Source: Plazaster borealis
Lineage: Eukaryota > Echinodermata > Asteroidea > Forcipulatida > Labidiasteridae
Reading direction: 5' to 3'
Length of the DNA stretch: 64,000 bases
Assembly (NCBI GenBank): GCA_021014325.1
Contig: CM037462.1
Location: 4,558,318 to 4,622,317 of the forward strand
Shown here: piece after piece, positions 22,101 to 31,100 of the stretch
Layout of the letters: every line of letters begins with the position of its first letter
How positions within the stretch are numbered: position 1 is the stretch's first letter
Made by a program: the position numbers and the translations under genes
Notes under the pieces: generated by a model
Seen by the model: only the letters and a program-made list of their open reading frames with translations
What the model was told of the DNA's origin: nothing
The model's database searches: none

Positions 22101-25100
22101 TTGTTTTTGTCAAGTGTCTTCCTGGAACAGATGCCATGTACTCCTGTGATGTGTCACAGAGACCGAAAAACAAGGTCAAAAATCGCTACAGAAACATCCC
22201 AGCATGTGAGTTTTAATCAGTAACTATCTTTAGCATAATTGAGAATGTAGTTGTCGTGTCTTGTTGGGATTTTTACAACCAAAGATTTTGATTCGGTTGA
22301 GAATCTGAATGGAATAACAGAATTGACTTCAATGGTCTGCACATTTTGTTAAGGCGATCAGATTTTTATTGGATGTGATTTGTGTAAACATTTTCTTCAA
22401 TTAAAATTCACAGTAGAGCATGTATCAAGTTTCAGAGGATTTGTTATATATAGTACTATTTTGATTTGCAGATGATCATTGTCGTGTTGTGTTGGAGATG
22501 ATAGATGATGACCCTGATTCCGATTACATTAATGCCAGTTATATTAAGGTGAGCACTTGTAAATTAAAAATGACAAATTTGATTGATTGCTCTTAGTTTT
22601 ATACAAATTTCTTACTTAAATAAACAGATCTACAAGTGCATTTCCAACCACGTGAACAAAAGAATTTACACTATATGAACGACTTTTATTTCCTGTTTTT
22701 TCCTCACTTTAATATTTTGTATTTATTTTTGTTTTCATTTACAGGGCTACTTGAATGACAAAGCCTACATAGCAACTCAAGGTATGTTGTAATTAGTAAT
22801 TATGCACTGTGCAATATGCACATGCATATGACCAAACTTGCCTGCTGGTCTACAATGTTGTGTGCTACAGTTGGTTGAACAAATTCCACACCCTTTATTA
22901 CGAGAATTTGTAGGCTATTGTGTAATAAAATAATTTGAGCACCTGAATTTTTTTTGAAATCAGACTTTCCGTCACCTGTGGGATCTAGGTAATAAAGTAT
23001 GCCCTGCAGGCAAAATGTTTTGTTTTCTGTATTGCTTGTGGGAATGTAGTATTTGTAAAATCAGTACAATCAGTGTTATTATTGTTTCTACTACAGGCCC
23101 TAATCCGGCTACAGTTCAAGACTTTTGGCGCATGGTGTGGCAAGAAAACATTGCAGTCATTGTCAATGGTGCAAATCTTGTTGAGGATGGAAAGGTAGTA
23201 TTTCTTTGATTCCATTCTTACTCGGTACTCACTGGAAGTGGGTAGTGGGCAGCATGTTTTTAAAATTAGTTTTGTTATTTAATATATTCTTCACTCCTCA
23301 GTCCAACAGAATCAAACAAATGTGCAGTTGGATTTTGATTTGAGTCAATGGATGTTTTCTACATGGATTTAATGTATAAATAAATGTATTAATTTGTGTT
23401 TAATTGTTGGTTGAGTTGTTTCTTTGTTTTTCTGGTTCAGTCTAAATGTGTTAAGTACTGGCCAGACAAGGGTGAAGCTGAAACCTTTGGAAGTATGTAC
23501 ATTGAGCTGGAGGACCAGCAAATGAAAGGGGAATATGTGGTGAGGACGATGAAGGTTGCAAATATGGTGAGGAAAAATGAAAAATAATAATTAAATGCTA
23601 CTGTTACTTTCAGTATTTACCATGTTTTATTGTTTTATATTAACCATAACCCAAAGTATATTTGTTTAAGAACATCTTGAATCCTTCAACACACCACAAT
23701 CTAAAGTATCTGGTCACCCCAAAGCCAATAAATCTTCCTGAACCGGATTATGGAGGGTTTGGAACTGCCAACCCTCCCACTTTTGGTAACATTTCCAAGC
23801 AATTTGACATTGGGTTGTGTCTGGTGCCACAACGGAGCACAGAACTGTAAATAACTATCTGTGTACTGTGGGGATGCATTTATACCACATCAGATTACAG
23901 GCCAGCATCCCAAATCATAGATAATATTGAATGGTATTGGAGTTGGGGGTTAGTAGGGGTTTTTTCCCCATGTTTTTTGTGGAGTAATATATCCAAAGTC
24001 ACCTTTAAAGGATTGTTTAGACAGAATTGACTTTAACCCTAAATTAATTTATGTCTGTGAGTATTCTGGGGCTGTTGCTCACAGGGCTTAATGATGAGTA
24101 TAAATGATATTAACTGCAAATGATATATTTATACAGTGGGCTTCATGAAAAGGACTTTTTAAAGTCTAAAACAATGCATTTGACATTAAACTGTCCCCAT
24201 TTTGTCAATTGTTTTCTCAAGAACAAAAAAGAAATTCCAAGAAAAATTGTCCAGTATCACTACATTCAATGGCCTGACAAAGATGTACCCAAAGATGTTA
24301 CACCAGTGCTGACATTCATCCAGGAGTTTAGTGATGCATCACCAAAAGATTCTGGACCCTTCCTGGTCCACTGCAGGTAAACCATGACAAGGGTGGAACA
24401 GTTTTCATTAACGACCCTTGTAGTTGAAAACCTCCTAGGTTTCCTCATGGGAGTATCACAGGGTTTCATGAGTGATGAACTTTTATTGATGAACTTTGAT
24501 TGGTTATTCATTTATCTGTTACCATTTCTCCATTTACTATGGTTTGAGATGGAAATGTGCATACTTTATTTTCATTTAAATCAAACTTTACGATTTGGTG
24601 AAGTGATCATGGTAATCAGGAAACTATTTGCTGGATTTGTTTGCTCACTTTGCTTTGTATTTTAAAGTTTAGATTAAGAAGCTTTGGAAAGCTGGACATT
24701 TGAAATTGCTTTTATTGCAATTCCTCACCTCATTCCAATGAAAATTATGACAAAGTTTATAAATTTGCATCAAAGAACATTCCTTTTGTTGCTCAGTTGA
24801 TCCACCTAAACATTGTTTTCTATTGTCTAGTGCTGGAGTTGGCAGGACAGGTGCAATTATTGCCATTCATGCTTCAATAAAGAGAGCTCGGAGTGAGAAA
24901 AGTGTGGACGTGTGCAACTTCGTGTCAGACATGAGGGATCATCGTAACAACACAGTGCAGACACCAGTAAGTTTGAAATATACATTCAGACTAATTTAAA
25001 AATGACTTCCATGTGATTGAAAGGTTGAAACTAGCAATTCCTGAACAACATGAGCGTCTACAATGACAGATTTACAGTTCAAATGTAACAAGTGAAACAA

Positions 25101-28100
25101 ACACACAAAATCCAAACTAACATGTACTTCAAAATTGTCCAATAGCTTCAAATAAGTACATGTTTTGTAGATAATGTTAGTGGTTGTATTTATAGCAGTG
25201 CTTCTGCTAACATAAGTTGCAATGTTAATATTTGGTTTATGATAAAGGCTTAAACATAAAATGATCTAATAAGAATGAGGAAGTAAAACTGAAAATTGGT
25301 AGTTATATTTATATTGTATGAAACTGAGATCATGTTTACAATATCACTAATGTGACTTAATCGTTCAAATGGAAACAAATCTAAGAGAACATTATATGAG
25401 GAAGTAATTGTTTTTCAAAGGAAGTATAATTAAACAGTATTTTTGAAATGTGGACTACTTGCTTGGCCTTGAAGGTGTAATTGTGAAAGTACTGAACATT
25501 TTTTAAATAGTAGCATTTAACTCAAATGTGTATAATAGAATTTGTAGTATAATAATTGTTTTACAGTATCACTGGTTCAAATGTAAAGTTTTTTAGTTAC
25601 ACACACAAAAATGAGCAAGATAACATTTTCCCTGGGATAAAACAAAAAACAAGGAAATTTATAAGACACATCACAGAAGAATTGCTGATTTTTATAATTA
25701 TTATCATTATCTTATTATATTATTTTTAAAGCTTGTTGGATTTGGATTTTTGTTTTAACTATCAGTTTGAATACAAAAAAGGGGGGGATACATAAAAAAA
25801 AACCACTTTATCCCACTTCTCTCACCCTAGTTCTTTGTTCTCCGTTGAATTTGATTTATCTACAGGCACAGTATGTCTTCATCCATCTCGCATTGCTTGA
25901 AGCCTTATTTGCCACGGACACAAGAATCCCAGAACCAGATTTCAAGAAGAAACTTTCAGTGCTCAATAAGAAGAATAAGATGGCTGATGAGTTCAATGTA
26001 AGAATATATCTGTCATGTATGTGCACAGGTTGTAATAATAACAAATTGTCTTGACGAGATGAATTGTCTCATCAATAAGGTTAAAAAGTTGTCTTGGTGA
26101 GATAAATTTTCTTATTAACTATCTCTATCTGTGTAAATGGTATGGCACTCCTGGAGATCCATAATTTTGCAATGTGAATCCACATTTCTTACTGTTTCTA
26201 TCTGTAACCACCAAGTGACTTGTATGGTGTATCCAAAGTAATAAATTTTGGCTTGATGTTTCCCCTGCGATTTTGTTAAGTAATCACCATTTAACTGTAG
26301 CATCTTGGTGTGGTGAAATTAATCAATGGAAGAAAAGCTAATTTTTAAAGTCTGGAATGTTTGTCTTTGTTCTGTGGATTAAACTTTTTGATGTGTGAAC
26401 AACAGCCCATGTCTGCACAAGTGCCATCTTAGAAACGTAATACATCTTGGGTAATCGAGTACAGTTAAAAAATAATCCAGCTGCCAAGTTTACATGTAAC
26501 TATGCCAGGTTCTATAGTTATGTACCGCATTGCTTCCAAAACATCATGCCAATGGTGGTTGCCGGTGTCGCTTGGTATTTGGTTTCACCCAGAATTTTTT
26601 GCGCGCCAATCATGCGCATCGGGACATGCATGGGCTCCCTGCTTATTATGTAATTCACTTTTTTTTCCCCCAGTATCTGCTTTTCAGCAGCCAGAGTAAA
26701 AATTGCCTACTCACAAGCCTTACAGAACATTAGGGATGGCAAACATCACCTCTGACCTTTTAAACATTCTGAATAAAATGTCAACATATTTGAATGCAAG
26801 AGGATAAACATGATAACTATATGTCATTCTGAAAATGATTACCTCATTTGTTTCAGAAACTGGAGATAATCACACCTGTGCCTGCCCCGGAAAGATGTAG
26901 ACACAGCTTGGCTGCCCTGAATGATAACAAAAACAGGTTTTCAAACACCATCTTTAGTAAGTAACCTCTGTTATTAATGTTTTAGCTTGGTGAAAGCATT
27001 CATCCTCAGCAACGGATTGAGTAATAATCTTTGTTACAAAAGTTGAAAACATCTTGTGCTGAACCAAGTATTAAAATATTCATGTGTTAGATTAAGGTTT
27101 TTTTTGTTTTCTTCTTCTTTGTTTATACTTATTGGATGAATAAGTCTAAGCAAGTTGTAATCAAATTAAAATTGTCAACAAATGTATTTTGGTGTTCAAT
27201 ATGGTTTAAAACCATAACATACAATTGTAACTGTTGCTGATTTACAATAGTTTTAGATAGGAAAATAATTGTGACTTGACCTGCACAAAATGTATTTTTT
27301 TGACAACTCTGACAAAACAAATTCATAGAGAATTTTTTTGTAGATTTGAAAGTTTCATGCAGATTCAAATCAACCCTTACCACCTCAAGGCATTGAAAGT
27401 CTTATTTAGTTGTTGTTTTTTGGTTTAACTGATAATGCGTTATACATTTAGACATACCCTTAATAGTATAACAGTTTCTATGATATTGGATTGGTATTTA
27501 GGGTGAGGAAGGTCCTCAGTACATGTAGACCATATTAGGGGGCTAGGGTTCTTGAGATTTATAACGTACATGATGTCGCTGACACTTTGATTCAATCATT
27601 TTCCCCCCTCAGCTGAAGCTGTCCGGCCTTATCTGGTGACACCAAGGGATGATGGCATAGAGTATAACTACATCAACGCTTCATTCATAGAGGTAACTGC
27701 ATTATTTGTGAACTGTTAATTATTTGTGGGTGCACATAGAAAACAATTTTCAGAACATGATTTGAACCTGCAACCTCAGGATTTACATGCTGGTGCTCTA
27801 TAGGCCTGGGCGACTAGTGAAATTCACTACCTGACTTCAATTAGTCACGACTTTGACACTAGTCGCAACTATTTTCAAAACCAAAGATTGTGGATTGCCT
27901 CAGGCACAAGATGGTAAAATTCAGCTGAAATGGGAAGTACACATGTATGCATTGCAATGGACGCCACTGCAGTAAGCAACTCTTTTGATGCAACAATATA
28001 TCAGAGCAGACAATGACAATTAGGCCTGGGCGACTAGTGAAATTCACTACCCAACTAGTCGCACTTCAATTAGTCGCGACTTCAACATTAGTCCTGTCTA

Positions 28101-31100
28101 TGTTGTCAGTAGTCGTGGCGGGGCAGTTAACAGGGTGGTTGAAAAACGGTAGTCTCGACTGGATATAGCAATCAATAGTTGCGAATTTGACACTAGTCGC
28201 CCAGTCCTAGTGTTCTACCAACTAAGCTATTCAGCCCTTATGTATGTTGGCGGTCTCCCTATTTCATTTGCCAATTTCTTATTTCAGGGGGCTCAAGTTT
28301 GAAGTCATACAACTGTGAATTATTGTAACATTTTATTGAAGAATCCAATGAGTAATAGTCTTTTTAATAATTTATTTTAGGGTTTCAAGGCAAAGGACAT
28401 GTTTATTGTTACCCAGGCTCCCCTGCCAAACACAGTGATCGATTTATGGAGGCTGATATACGACTATGAGTTAACAAGTATTGTGATGCTCAACCCAAAT
28501 GATCCCACAGACAAAGTAAGTTTTTCAAAGCATAACATTATTTTTAAGTTTGTTGTACGTTTTACATTTTTTCTAAGCACTAAAGCATCTTGTTGTGTGC
28601 TTACAATTCTGATGATGGACTCTACAGTGCATAATACTGCATACTTGTAACTCTTTAATATTCTCTGTAAGTTTGAACATGGAGGAAGGAAGAGAAGGAG
28701 TTCGAACGGCCCGCCATGGTATTCACGAACCAATTGTTACAAAGCCGTCTTTGATCACAGGGTTTCTTGCCGCGCTACTCTCACACAGCGAGAATCGAGC
28801 TATGATATTACACTGGAGTTACCAAATTCGAACACACTAACGGACATGAATATGCATGCGCAGTAGCTGTGTACAGGGTGTTTACGTGCACCATGTTTTC
28901 CATGTAATTCTACAAAACGAGCTGAATCTTTTGATGGTTTGATCGTCGCAATCTGATTGATGAAGGAAATATTATGAGAAATATGGGTTAACATTTGTGT
29001 GATTTTATGGGCTTTCCAACCTTTTCCGAAAGCTCAATTTTAGGGGATCGTGTACGTGATGATTTCCTTTGTCCGTTCGTATATTCAGTTTGGTGGAGCG
29101 ATGTGGAGCATTTTGATTATAAGGCAAGTTGAAATTGATATTTGACAAAACTATGTCAGAAATGCTTCATAGCGCACGCGCCGTTGTTCCTCCCATCTTC
29201 CCACAATGCAACGCGGCTTGTGTCTGGCTTGGGCCCTTCGCGGAATTCGCGCTTTGTTTACCCACAGCTGTTTTAAGACCGCGGCAAGAAAGTCTGTGTC
29301 TTTGATATGAAGCTCGTTCGAACTCCTTCTCTTCCTTCCTCCATGGTTTGAATATGGGATTGCAGTACTTAATAATATGTATTTTTTTAATAAATATAAA
29401 TTAATGAAATCAAATATGCTGAATGTTGGATGACTGTTTGCTTCTACATTTTGTACATTGGTACAGAGATAGAAAGTACATTTTTATTGGCACTTGAGTA
29501 ATGAATGCAGCATTAGAAAGAACATCTTGATTATAGCTGTGTTGTAAATTATTGAGTTTAAGTTCACACAAACTAAGTTTTGTTACTTTAATCCCCTTTC
29601 CCTAGGAAAGTCCCCAATACTGGCCGAGTTCTGGCAGCAAGGACTATGGCCCATTCACCGTCACAAGTGTCCATTCATCAAGACAAGTTGGGTACATTGT
29701 CAGTCATCTTCAGTGTACCCATAGACGACAACAGGTTTGTTTTGTTAATGAATGTCCGGACATTATTAGTTATCCCACAAGTGTGATATAGAGCTTCTGC
29801 GTCCCATCCCAAGTTGCATATGATGCAGACACGCTATATTTTTCTTTATATACCACACACACAAATCCTTGTCATATGATTGGTGGAACAAGCATCACTT
29901 GTCATCCTATATGTGTATAATATCCAGCAAGAATTCAAGTTTGATTGAGGATAATATACCATATGTACATGGTTTCTGCATAAATTAGTGTATTTTTACT
30001 TACACTTTTTACTTGATGTATATTGTACACACAAATTAATTAAAGTCCCAATCCTCCCCCAAGTTAGGTTTCTTTGCTCACAGTTTAAGTTAACTTCAAG
30101 ACAGCTCCAACTAATTTGAATCTTCTCCTCAAAAGTTTCTAATACAAAAAAAATATATATATAACATACTGTACAATTTTGAGACTGAGACTTGGTATAT
30201 TACCAAACCTACTATACAATACTTTTGTTTATTTAAAAACATGTTATGCCGTGCCATATGCTTTAATAACTCTTTTGAGAGAAAACAACTCCTTCAGAAG
30301 AAAGTAAATGACAAGATCTTCTGCCAAACATTTGTCACACTAAAACATTTGACATTGTCTTGTTTTTGTATGCATTGCTGTGGAGAGAGAGACTGTAGTA
30401 TCCTTAGTGTTAAACATCCTATTCTTGGTAACTGCAAGGGTTGTGTTTTGGTGGGTGGCATAACTGTACACGGAACTATCTGTGTGCTGTGTTGATGCAT
30501 TCAATACATGATACAGACTAGAAACTGCCTGGAATACAACACTTTGTACAGCATTTTTCAGATTTCTACGGCACTTGAATTATTTAAGGAAAAAATAGGA
30601 AATCAGCTGAAGGGCTGAGAAGTTGCATACCTGATAATCAGTCTGATTGATATTATTAAGTCAAACAGTAGGATGGCTATTATTATTATGTTATTATATT
30701 TTATACAGAGGCAACGCAACTTGCTACATTATCAGTTCACTGATTGGCCAGAGAGTGAGGCAACCCCCAAATCCCCCGATGCACTCTTTCGTCTAATCCT
30801 TGCGGTTGAACAAGATAAACAAGATGAGAGACGATCACCAATACTAGTCCAATGCATGTAAGAAATTATTTTAAATTTAAAGTTATTACCACCTAGATTC
30901 TCCCAACTGGATACAGCATAAATCCACCCAAATCAACCCACATGAGTTTATGTATATTCTTCACTGCCTCCTATTGACCATATTTGTTACCGCATCGGGG
31001 CGCTTTCATTAGGGAATGTCTTGCATCACAATTACAGTTTCATCTTATTTTAATTGCCTGTATGTAGTTTTCTTGCATCAATGACAAAATATATAAACAT

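Noticed and set aside
22115..22205. Longer form of the K-N-R-Y exon starting at 22115 (C-L-P-G-T-D)
   Set aside because: It would need a phase-0 partner, but the 22-nt exon before it ends in phase 1 with the only good donor.
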